Shown here: positions 36,511-45,840 of the stretch, one piece after another
Layout: every line of letters begins with the position of its first letter
How positions within the stretch are numbered: the first letter of the stretch is position 1
Translations under genes and position numbers: made by a program
NCBI GenBank assembly: GCA_022825855.1
Contig: JAJDWB010000019.1
Location: 248,001-312,000 of the forward strand
Direction: 5' to 3'
From: Dehalococcoidia bacterium
GTDB taxonomy: Bacteria; Chloroflexota; Dehalococcoidia; Bin125
DNA: 64,000 bases
The notes under the pieces: generated by a model
What the model was told of the DNA's origin: nothing
Databases searched by the model: none
What the model saw: only the letters and a program-made list of their open reading frames with translations

Positions 36511-37299
36511 ATGAGCCAGTCTCCGTTTTCGCTCGACGGCCAGGTCGTACTCGTCTCCGGCGCGGGTCGCGGCATCGGACGCGCCGCGGCCGAGCTGATC
36601 GCACAGATGGGCGCGCGCGTCGCCGTCACCGCCCGCACGGTCTCCCAGGTCGAGGAGGTCGCCCAGGCCATCCGCGACGAAGGCGGCCAGGCCTGGGCCT
36701 TCCGCGCCGACGTCTCGGCCATCGAGGACCACGAATCGCTGCTCGGCGACGTCGAGGACACGATCGGCCCGATCACCGGCCTCGTCAACGTCGCCGGCGT
36801 CTCTCCCATCCTCCAGCGCGGCGAGCGAATCACGCCCGAGGACTACGACCAGATCCAGAACATCAACCAGCGCGGCACCTTCTTCCTCACCCGAAACTTC
36901 GCCGCCCGCCTGATCGACGCCGAGCGCGGCGGCTCGGTCGTCACCATCTCCAGCGTCGGCGCAGAGTTCGGTCTACCCCGCCAGGCCGCCTACTCGATGA
37001 CCCGCGCCGCGGTCGAAGCGATGACCAGGACCCTCGCCGCCGAGTGGGCCCACTCGCTGCCCGCGCCGATCCGCGTCAACTGCGTCGCCCCCGCCTTCAT
37101 CGACACGCCGCTCACCGAGCCGATGCCCGGCTGGTACCGCGCCAGGGTCGAAGCGCATACCGCCATGCGCCGCCTCGGCGCCGACGACGAGGTCGCCGGC
37201 GCAGTCGCCTTCCTCCTCTCCGACGCCGCCAGCTACATTACCGGCACCGTCGTCCCCGTCACCGGCGGCTACGGCCTCTGGTCGCTCGATCCCCGCTGA
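36511..37299 (+). CDS. Short-chain dehydrogenase/reductase with YxxxR active site
   Basis: 262-residue Rossmann-fold SDR. The cofactor loop is SGAGRGIG (about 15-22), NVAG follows, and the catalytic Ser is in TISSVG. The Tyr motif reads YSMTR, so the usual catalytic Lys is Arg. The C-terminal GTVVPVTGGYGLW is typical. A GAGG ribosome-binding site precedes the ATG. Leads a small catabolism-like group with the nitrilase and P1 peptidase; substrate unknown. Confidence 0.85.
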   Translation: MSQSPFSLDGQVVLVSGAGRGIGRAAAELIAQMGARVAVTARTVSQVEEVAQAIRDEGGQAWAFRADVSAIEDHESLLGDVEDTIGPITGLVNVAGVSPILQRGERITPEDYDQIQNINQRGTFFLTRNFAARLIDAERGGSVVTISSVGAEFGLPRQAAYSMTRAAVEAMTRTLAAEWAHSLPAPIRVNCVAPAFIDTPLTEPMPGWYRARVEAHTAMRRLGADDEVAGAVAFLLSDAASYITGTVVPVTGGYGLWSLDPR

Positions 37300-37312
37300 A
37301 ACGACGCAACCA

Positions 37313-38230
37313 ATGACCTATCTCGCCGCCGCCGTCCAGCGCGCCCCGGGACTGACCCGTGAGCAGGGCGTCGACAACGCCGTCGCCGCGATTGAGGAAG
37401 CCGGTCGCGAGGGCGCGAGCCTGATCGTCTTCCCCGAGACCTGGATCCCCTCCTACCCCTATTACCACGGCCAGGGCAACCAGCGGCAGGCATTCAGCGA
37501 GCTCTACCGGCGAACCTTCGAGCACAGCATCGCCATCCCCGGTGACGACTGGAACCGCATCGCCCAGGCCGCCGCCGACGCCCACGCCCACGTCGTCATC
37601 GGCGTCAACGAGCGCGAACCCCACGCCGGCACGATCTACAACACCCTCGCCTACATCGGTCCCGACGGCGCCCTCCTGGGCAAGCACCGCAAGCTCGTAC
37701 CGACCCTCTCCGAGCGCCTGATCTGGGGCTACGGCGACGGCTCCGACCTCGACGTCTACGACACCGAGGTCGGCCGCCTCGGCGGATTGATTTGCTACGA
37801 GCACCAGATGGCCCCGGCCCGTTACGCGCTCTCCACGCTCGGCATCCAGGTCCACGCCTCCGTCTGGCCCGGCTGGGAGCAGCTCCACCCCGTCATCGAC
37901 GCCGCCACCCGCCATCTCGCCTACGAGAACGCCTGCTACGTGATCGTCGCCCGCGAGACCATGTCGCCCGACCTCCTGCCCGCCGGCACGCCGCTGGCCG
38001 AGGATCCCTTCTGGCACGCCTCCGGCGGCTCCGCCATCATCGCCCCCGGCGGCAAGTACCTGGTCGAGCCGGTGACCGAGCAAGAGACCATCATCTACGC
38101 CGAGATCGACCTGGAATCCACGATCGAATCCAAGCGCTGGGTCGATTCGGCCGGACACTACGCCCGCCCCGATGTCTTCCAACTCCACTGGGACAAGCGC
38201 CCCAAGCCGCCCGTCGTAATCGATGACTGA
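37313..38230 (+). CDS. Nitrilase-superfamily hydrolase (nitrilase branch)
   Basis: 305 residues with the Glu-Lys-Cys triad: FPETW (Glu), KHRKLVPT (Lys) and GGLICYEH (Cys). WIPSYPYYH and LICYEHQMAPARYAL place it in branch 1, the true aliphatic or aromatic nitrilases (nitrile to acid plus ammonia), rather than the amidase branches. Substrate specificity cannot be read from sequence. 13 bases after the SDR and 5 before the P1 peptidase. Confidence 0.87.
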   Translation: MTYLAAAVQRAPGLTREQGVDNAVAAIEEAGREGASLIVFPETWIPSYPYYHGQGNQRQAFSELYRRTFEHSIAIPGDDWNRIAQAAADAHAHVVIGVNEREPHAGTIYNTLAYIGPDGALLGKHRKLVPTLSERLIWGYGDGSDLDVYDTEVGRLGGLICYEHQMAPARYALSTLGIQVHASVWPGWEQLHPVIDAATRHLAYENACYVIVARETMSPDLLPAGTPLAEDPFWHASGGSAIIAPGGKYLVEPVTEQETIIYAEIDLESTIESKRWVDSAGHYARPDVFQLHWDKRPKPPVVIDD

Positions 38231-38235
38231 ACCCA

Positions 38236-39288
38236 ATGGCTGAGCCGGGACCCTACGACGCCGTCACCGACGTACCCGGCATCGAGGTCGGCCACTACAC
38301 CGATCTGAAGAACGCCACTGGTTGCACCGTCGTCCTCGCCCGCGACGGCGCTCGCCCCGGAGTCTTCCAACCCGGCGGAGCGCCCGGCACCCTCGACACC
38401 GACCTCGCCGTCGCCGAAAACGCCGTCCAGGACGTCCACGCCGTGCTCCTCACCGGCGGCAGCGTCTTCGGACTCGAAGCCGCAACCGGCGTCCGCCGAT
38501 ACCTGCGCGAGCAGGGCGTCGGCCTGCCCATGCTCCCCGACCAGCCGCCCCTGCCGATCGTCATGGGCGCGGTCGTCTTTGACCTCCACCTCGGACAGCC
38601 GGCCAACCCGCAGGCCGCCCACGGCCGCAACGCCGCCCGCGCCGCGCGCTCCGGACCCGTCCGACAGGGAACCGTCGGCGTCGGCGCCGGCTGCACCGTC
38701 GCCAAGACCGGCCCGCCCGGAACCAACCTCAAGGCCGGCGTCGGCACCGCCTCACTGGTCCACGAGTCCGGCCTGATCGTCGGCGCAATCGTCGCCGCCA
38801 ACGCCGTCGGCGACATCGTCGACCCATCCACCGGCGAACTCGTCGCCGGACCCAGGGGAGCCCAACCCGGCGACATGACCCGCTCCTCCCGGACCTTGCT
38901 CAACCGCTCAATCGAGGAGTTCGAGGCCCTCCAACAGGCCCGACCCTCCGTCAGCGCCGACCGCCCCGGAGCCAACACCACGCTCGCCCTGATCGCCACC
39001 AACGCCCGACTGCACAAAGGCACCGCCAAGCGCGTCGCCATCATGGGCTCCGCCGGACTCGCCAGAACAATCAACCCCGTCTTCACCCCCGGCGACGGCG
39101 ATACCGTCTTCACCCTCGCCACCGGCGAGATCGACGTCACCACAATCCCCGCCCTGCTCACGCTCACCGGGACCATGGCCGCCGAGGCGGTCGCCCGCGC
39201 CACCCTGCGCAGCGTCCGCGAGGCCCAGTCCCTCGCCGGCGTCCCCTCGGCCGCCGACTGGCAAGCCTCCCCGCAATCGACCGACTGA
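38236..39288 (+). CDS. P1-family peptidase (DmpA-like aminopeptidase)
   Basis: 350 residues of the autoprocessing Ntn-type S58/P1 family. The self-cleavage site is visible in GANTTLALIATNA, where a Thr becomes the N-terminal nucleophile of the small chain. GIEVGHYTDLKNATGCTVVL and LLTGGSVFGLEAATGV are family landmarks. Members hydrolyse N-terminal residues or D-amino-acid esters and amides. It shares a transcript with the nitrilase. Confidence 0.9.
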   Translation: MAEPGPYDAVTDVPGIEVGHYTDLKNATGCTVVLARDGARPGVFQPGGAPGTLDTDLAVAENAVQDVHAVLLTGGSVFGLEAATGVRRYLREQGVGLPMLPDQPPLPIVMGAVVFDLHLGQPANPQAAHGRNAARAARSGPVRQGTVGVGAGCTVAKTGPPGTNLKAGVGTASLVHESGLIVGAIVAANAVGDIVDPSTGELVAGPRGAQPGDMTRSSRTLLNRSIEEFEALQQARPSVSADRPGANTTLALIATNARLHKGTAKRVAIMGSAGLARTINPVFTPGDGDTVFTLATGEIDVTTIPALLTLTGTMAAEAVARATLRSVREAQSLAGVPSAADWQASPQSTD

Positions 39289-39300
39289 TACGCTCCCGCC
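39289..39300 (+). promoter_or_regulatory. surE leaderless -10 box
   Basis: TACGCT (39289-39294) lies 6 bases before the surE ATG; no ribosome-binding site is present. The box sits immediately after the P1 peptidase stop. Confidence 0.45.
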
Positions 39301-40089
39301 ATGACCGAACGACCCCTCGTGCTGGCCACGAACGACGACGGCATCGAAGCCCCCGGACTCTGGCATCTCGCCGAGGCCGTCTCCGAGTTCGCCGACGTCC
39401 TCGTCGTCGCGCCCGCCTTCAACCAGTCCGGCATGTCCGCCGCCTTCACCCTGCGTCAGGAACTCGAAGCCGAGCGCGCCCACTCCCAGATCCCCGGCAT
39501 CGACGCATTCCAGGTCAACGGCACCCCCACTGACGCCGTCCTCCACGGACTCCGACACCTCGCTCCTCGCCATATCGACATGATCGTCTCCGGCGTCAAT
39601 CCCGGACCCAACGTCGGCCGCGACATCCTCCACTCCGGCACCGTCATGGCCGCCATGCAGGGCTACCTGCGAAACCTGCCCAGCGTCGCCGCCTCGCTCT
39701 GGTCCTTCGAAGAAACTCATCTGCGTGACGCTGCGCTCGTGGCCGGCCGGATCGCCGCCCGGCTCTGGACCAGCGGACAGGTCCAGTTCCTCAACGTCAA
39801 CGCCCCCGACCTGCCCTTCGACGAATTCAACGGCGTCCGCGTTAAGCCCGTCGCCGACGTCTCGCCTTCCCGCGTCATCGACCGGATCGACGATCAGGGC
39901 GCAACCCGCCGCCAGCTCGTCCTCCGGCCCGGCGCGGAGATCGCCCCAGACACCGACGTCGCCGCCATCCTCGAGGGCTGCGTCACCGTCACACCGCTGC
40001 ACAACGATCTCACCTTCCACGCCAGGCTGACGGAAGCCGCTGGCGTGCTCGGCGACGCCGACGAGCTGTTGAGCCGGGCGGTAGACTGA
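39301..40089 (+). CDS. surE: 5'-nucleotidase SurE
   Basis: Metal-dependent nucleoside monophosphate phosphatase. 262 residues. The diagnostic ATNDDGIEAPG (metal-binding Asp-Asp) is at the N-terminus, VVAPAFNQSGMSA follows, and VSGVNPGPNVGRDILHSGTV is the conserved central block. It has its own -10 box directly after the peptidase gene. Confidence 0.95.
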   Translation: MTERPLVLATNDDGIEAPGLWHLAEAVSEFADVLVVAPAFNQSGMSAAFTLRQELEAERAHSQIPGIDAFQVNGTPTDAVLHGLRHLAPRHIDMIVSGVNPGPNVGRDILHSGTVMAAMQGYLRNLPSVAASLWSFEETHLRDAALVAGRIAARLWTSGQVQFLNVNAPDLPFDEFNGVRVKPVADVSPSRVIDRIDDQGATRRQLVLRPGAEIAPDTDVAAILEGCVTVTPLHNDLTFHARLTEAAGVLGDADELLSRAVD

Positions 40090-40130
40090 ATCCCCGACCT
40101 CAGGCTGCGTGTTCGTACGGGAGTTCGAGT

Positions 40131-40877
40131 ATGGCCGGCCATTCCAAGTGGGCCCAGATCAAGCGCAAGAAGGGCGTCACCGACGCCAAGCGTGGTCAGC
40201 TCTTCACCAAGCTCGGCCGTGAAATCGCCGTCGCCGTCCGCTCCGGCGGACCCAAGATCGAGGAAAACTCCGCCCTCCGGCTCGCCGTCGAGCGCGCCAA
40301 GGCCTCCAACATGCCCAACGCCAACATCGACCGCGCCATCGAGCGCGCTTCCGGCAGCGCCGACGGCTCGCAGCTCGAGCAGATCCGCTACGAGGCCTAC
40401 GGACCCGGCGGCGCCGCCCTGCTCATCGACTCGCTCACCGACAACCGCAACCGCACCGTCGCCGAGGTCCGCGCCACCCTCACCCGCGCCGGCACCGGCA
40501 TGGCCGAGTCCGGCGCCGTCGCCTGGCTCTTCGAGCAGAAGGGCGTCCTCGCCATCGACGTCGACGACAGCGCCGACCCCGACGACATCGCCCTCGCCGC
40601 AATCGACGGCGGAGCCGAGGACGTCGCTGTTGACGAGGGCCTGGTCGAGGTGATCACCGCCCCCTCCGACCTCGAGTCGGCCCGCAGCGCCGTCGAAGAG
40701 CTGGGCACGCCCGTCGCCTCCGCCGAAGTCGTCATGCGCGCGACCAACACCGTCCCCGTCGACACCGACCAGGCCGCCAAGCTGCTCCGCCTGATCGACT
40801 CGCTTGAGGACCTCGACGACGTCCAGCGCGTCTTCACCAACGCCGACTTCCCCGACGCCGCCCTCGTCGAGGCGTAG
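40131..40877 (+). CDS. YebC/TACO1-family protein
   Basis: 248 residues starting MAGHSKWAQIKRKKGVTDAKRG, the unmistakable family N-terminus. Members are described as transcriptional regulators or, for TACO1/YebC, as relieving ribosome stalling at proline-rich stretches. Position just before ruvC-ruvA is conserved in many bacteria. Unlike neighbours it has a leader: TAGACT (40082-40087), then GGAG 8 bases before the ATG. Confidence 0.95.
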   Translation: MAGHSKWAQIKRKKGVTDAKRGQLFTKLGREIAVAVRSGGPKIEENSALRLAVERAKASNMPNANIDRAIERASGSADGSQLEQIRYEAYGPGGAALLIDSLTDNRNRTVAEVRATLTRAGTGMAESGAVAWLFEQKGVLAIDVDDSADPDDIALAAIDGGAEDVAVDEGLVEVITAPSDLESARSAVEELGTPVASAEVVMRATNTVPVDTDQAAKLLRLIDSLEDLDDVQRVFTNADFPDAALVEA

Positions 40878-40893
40878 TCTTGCGCGCTTCGTC

Positions 40894-40916
40894 ATACCCG
40901 CGCTTGCCGCGGGTAT
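40894..40916 (+). terminator. Hairpin after yebC
   Basis: A perfect 9-bp stem, ATACCCGCG with CGCGGGTAT, and a 5-base loop, 17 bases after the stop. No T-run follows. The sequence also resembles palindromic repeats common in GC-rich genomes, so it may be a repeat rather than a terminator. Confidence 0.5.
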
Positions 40917-40997
40917 CTCGTCGTGTATCACTCCGTCGCTCCGTCAGCCCCCGATGTGTTCGGCGACCCGCTCGGCCGGCATGACGTTCACAGGCCC

Positions 40998-41009
40998 TAG
41001 ACTCGCAGC
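40998..41009 (+). promoter_or_regulatory. ruvC leaderless -10 box
   Basis: TAGACT (40998-41003) lies 6 bases before the ruvC ATG; no ribosome-binding site and no clear -35 were found. Confidence 0.45.
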
Positions 41010-41531
41010 ATGACCCGCATCCTCGGCATCGACCCCGGCCTCAAGGCGACCGGCTGGGGCCTGCTGGAGCTCACCCCCGACGGCGCTGCCAACCTCCGCT
41101 GGGGCACAATCCGACCCGCGGACGCGACCCTTGCCGAGCGCCTCCACCTCATCAACGCGGCAGTCTCCGACTTGCTCGCTCGCCACCGACCCGACGCCCT
41201 CGCCGTCGAGCGTCCCTTCAACCACAAGAACGTCAAGACGGCAGTCATGCTCGGCCAGGCCCAGGCCGCCGCCGTCATCGCCGCCGCCGCCGCCCATACG
41301 CCGGTCCACGAATACCCGCCCCGCCAGGTCAAAGAGGCCGTCGCCGGACTCGGCTCGGCCGACAAGGCCGCCGTCAAGCAGGCGCTCGCCGCCCGCCTCG
41401 GACTGACCCAGCTCGACGCCCCCGCCGACGCCGCCGACGCACTCGCCGTCGCCTTCTGCCATCACCTGATGACGCCCTCAATCCAGGCAGTGGAGGCAGT
41501 CGAGGTGGTCGAGGCCCTGGAGCCCCGATGA
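41010..41531 (+). CDS. ruvC: Holliday junction resolvase RuvC
   Basis: 173 residues. RILGIDPGLKATGWG gives the first catalytic Asp, VERPF the Glu, and the late DAADALAVAFCHH the C-terminal acidic pair. Cuts Holliday junctions symmetrically in the RuvABC complex. The short C-terminal tail is repetitive in Val, Glu and Ala. ATGA overlap with ruvA. Confidence 0.95.
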   Translation: MTRILGIDPGLKATGWGLLELTPDGAANLRWGTIRPADATLAERLHLINAAVSDLLARHRPDALAVERPFNHKNVKTAVMLGQAQAAAVIAAAAAHTPVHEYPPRQVKEAVAGLGSADKAAVKQALAARLGLTQLDAPADAADALAVAFCHHLMTPSIQAVEAVEVVEALEPR

Positions 41532-42181
41532 TCTCCCGCATCCGCGGCCGCGCCGTCGACTGGCACGAGGATCGCCAGAGCGTCGAGGTCGACACCGGCT
41601 CCGAGGCCGGCGGACTCACCTACGAGGTCCGCCTGCCCACCGCCGTCTGGCTCGCCCTCGAAGACGCCCGCCCCGACGCGCTCGACCTCTACACCCACTA
41701 CCACGTCCCCGACCGCGCTCCGGTCCCGGTCTTGATCGGCTTCCTCCGCCCAATCGAGCGCGACTTCTTCCGCAAGCTGATCGGCGTGCCCCAGATGGGA
41801 GTCGCCAAGGCCCAGCAGGCCCTCGCCGCCTCGGTCTCCACCATCGCCCAGGCCATCGAGGCCGAGGACCGCCGCACCCTCACCCGCCTGCCCGGCATCG
41901 GCGCGCGCCAGGCCGACCGCATCATCGCTGACCTCAAGGGCAAGGTGATCGAGGAAGCGCTGCTCGTCGACGAAGGCTTCGACGCCCGCTCCCAACGCCC
42001 CTCACGCGACACCGACGCCATCGCCGAGGACGCCACCGAAGCCCTCGTCGGCCTCGGCTACACCCGCCGCGACGCCGACCGCTGGATCGCCGCCGTCCTC
42101 GGCGCACCCGACCTCGCCCCGCCCCAGACCACCGAAGACCTCCTCCGAGCCGTCCTCGAACACATCGGCTCCACCCCCTGA
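41528..42181 (+). CDS. ruvA: Holliday junction branch-migration protein RuvA
   Basis: 217 residues: OB domain (1-65, MISRIRGRAVDW), tandem helix-hairpin-helix (FRKLIGVPQMG and LTRLPGIGARQADRIIADLKGK) and a C-terminal UBA-like domain that contacts RuvB (EALVGLGYTRRDADRWI). Divergent in the OB part but complete. Coupled to ruvC by a 4-base overlap. ruvB, usually next, is not in the window; the following gene is uvrB. Confidence 0.93.
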   Translation: MISRIRGRAVDWHEDRQSVEVDTGSEAGGLTYEVRLPTAVWLALEDARPDALDLYTHYHVPDRAPVPVLIGFLRPIERDFFRKLIGVPQMGVAKAQQALAASVSTIAQAIEAEDRRTLTRLPGIGARQADRIIADLKGKVIEEALLVDEGFDARSQRPSRDTDAIAEDATEALVGLGYTRRDADRWIAAVLGAPDLAPPQTTEDLLRAVLEHIGSTP

Positions 42182-42207
42182 CCTCCGCTCCCCTCTCCCT
42201 TCCCATT

Positions 42208-42262
42208 TCCCTCTCCCCCCGCGCAAGCGGGGGGAGATGCCGCAGGCAGAGGGGGGCTCCCC
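42208..42262 (+). repeat. Palindromic dispersed element, copy 1
   Basis: About 55 bp. Inner stem CTCCCCCCGC/GCGGGGGGAG around a short loop, then gatgccgcaggc, then AGAGGG pairing back to an outer CCCTCT. Near-identical copies lie at 57661-57704 and 58889-58945. Confidence 0.8.
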
Positions 42263-42470
42263 GCTGGCCATCGAGCTCGCGCCCCACACCATGTAACCCA
42301 CACCACTCCCCTCACCAACCCCTAGAACCCATGTCCACATATAATCACTCCAACAGCCCTGACCCCACCCGAAACCACCAACTCCCATGACCCTCGCCAA
42401 CCACCAAAACACCCTCGCACACAGCCGCTCAACACCGTCCTTTTCCGCACAAACCCAACACAAATCCCGC

Positions 42471-42570
42471 ACAAAATCGAACAGAATCGAACAGAATCGA
42501 ACAAAACCGAACAAGCATCCACCGAAAATCACCTGAAGAAACCTGAAAAAACCTGAAAAAAGCTGAAACC
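42471..42570 (+). repeat. Decamer-phased A-rich array before uvrB
   Basis: Ten consecutive 10-base units in one register. acagaatcga occurs twice in a row (42481-42500) and acctgaaaaa twice (42541-42560), with intermediate variants between. A-runs recur every 10 bases in the last part, the spacing that produces intrinsic DNA curvature. Confidence 0.8.
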
Positions 42571-42717
42571 CCGGATCTCACGATCCCCTGTAAAACACTG
42601 GAGATCGTCGCCGTTTTTCAGGGAATCGCCCCCGAAAAAAACTTTGGCGAAGACCTGAAAGTCCCCGTGTCCGCACAACCGCGCGTTTTCCTGGAAGCGC
42701 CTCGAACGGAATCTCGT

Positions 42718-42730
42718 TAAGCTCTCCCTC
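42718..42730 (+). promoter_or_regulatory. uvrB leaderless -10 box
   Basis: TAAGCT (42718-42723) lies 7 bases before the uvrB ATG, without a ribosome-binding site. No consensus -35. No LexA-type palindrome was recognised. Confidence 0.45.
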
Positions 42731-44872
<2,142 letters not shown>

Positions 44873-45002
44873 CCGCCGAATCTGGTGGATGTCCGCTTTG
44901 CCGTCCTTCGGCACTCTTGATACCGTCAAGCCGACGCCGCCGCGTTCGCGCTGTTATCATCTTGCGCGCCTGTCGTGGCAGGCGTCGTGAGAGTGTGCAC
45001 TC
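44873..45002. promoter_or_regulatory. Region upstream of the cyclase gene
   Basis: 130 bases. A TTATCAT element near 44954-44960 is the best -10-like sequence. The short inverted pair GCCTGTCGTGGCAGGC (about 44968-44983) makes a small hairpin before the cyclase start. No clear ribosome-binding site. Confidence 0.3.
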
Positions 45003-45839
45003 GTGGCAGCAGGTAGCGATCCGGAACGCTGGCAGCAGTCGAACGTCGACGCGCCGCCGTCCTGGTTGGGCGGACGCTCCGAGCAGGATGAAGTCCGCGC
45101 CTGTGCCTTCTGCGGCGAGGTCCCGCCGCCCGCTTCCTCCTTCTGCCCCAAGTGCGGCCGCGCCCTCACCGCCGCCCTGATGCCCCAGCAGGGCGAGTCG
45201 CTCACCGTCCTCTTCACCGACATCGAAGACTCCACCAACCTCACCGAGCGCCTCGGCGACGAACAGTGGGAACGCATCATCGACGAGCACAACGACATCG
45301 TCCGCGAGGAACTCCACCGCCACGCCGGATTCGAGGTCAAACTCACCGGCGACGGCTTCCTCATCGCCTTCGCCGACGGCATCAACGCCTTGCGCTGCGC
45401 CGCCCGCGTCCAGGATCAGGTCATCCAGCTCGCCGCCCTGCGCGGCGCAAGCTGGCCCGTCTCCCTGCGCATGGGCGTGCACCGCGGCGACGTCATCCTC
45501 AGACCCGGCGGCGACATCCTCGGCCGCACCGTCAACATGGCCGCCCGCATCATGGCCAAGGGCCGCGGCGGCTCCATCGTCGTCTCCCAGGCCCTCCACG
45601 ACGAGGTCCGCCGACAGGTCGGCGACGACCTCTGGGACAGCCTCGGCGCCCGCCGCATTCGCGGACTCGAACGCCGCGAGCGGCTCTACGTCCTCCGCTG
45701 GCAGGAGTTCCTCGAACTCGAGCAGGAACGCGGCCGCCCCCGCCCGCAGCGCATCGTCCTCTCCGACGACGAGCCCCTCGATCCGCTCCAGGCCGTCCTC
45801 GGCGAACCCGAACCCGAGACCGCCGGCGTCGACGCCTGA
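45003..45839 (+). CDS. Class III nucleotidyl cyclase with N-terminal zinc ribbon
   Basis: 278 residues. A zinc ribbon (CAFC ... CPKC, about 34-56) precedes a class III cyclase domain (about 67-240). The first metal Asp lies in LFTDIEDSTNLTERLGD, the second in KLTGDGFLIAF, and GRTVNMAARI carries the transition-state Asn and Arg. Lys before TGDG favours ATP as substrate. The C-terminus is acidic. No membrane segment, so soluble; what the ribbon senses is unknown. GTG start. Confidence 0.86.
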   Translation: MAAGSDPERWQQSNVDAPPSWLGGRSEQDEVRACAFCGEVPPPASSFCPKCGRALTAALMPQQGESLTVLFTDIEDSTNLTERLGDEQWERIIDEHNDIVREELHRHAGFEVKLTGDGFLIAFADGINALRCAARVQDQVIQLAALRGASWPVSLRMGVHRGDVILRPGGDILGRTVNMAARIMAKGRGGSIVVSQALHDEVRRQVGDDLWDSLGARRIRGLERRERLYVLRWQEFLELEQERGRPRPQRIVLSDDEPLDPLQAVLGEPEPETAGVDA

Positions 45840-45840
45840 C

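Larger units (their letters stand above)
42182..42730. other. 549-bp intergenic region between ruvA and uvrB
   Basis: The longest non-coding stretch here. In order: palindromic element copy (about 42208-42262), TATAAT box (42340-42345), the 10-bp array (42471-42570), an AT-richer segment with A-runs (about 42590-42650) and TAAGCT (42718-42723), 7 bases before the uvrB ATG. A 49-codon ATG-started frame from 42387 has no ribosome-binding site and is not called. Confidence 0.6.

Noticed and set aside
42387-42536. 49-codon ATG-started frame over the decamer array
   Set aside because: No ribosome-binding site and no leaderless spacing from the TATAAT box; the residues follow from the repeat.
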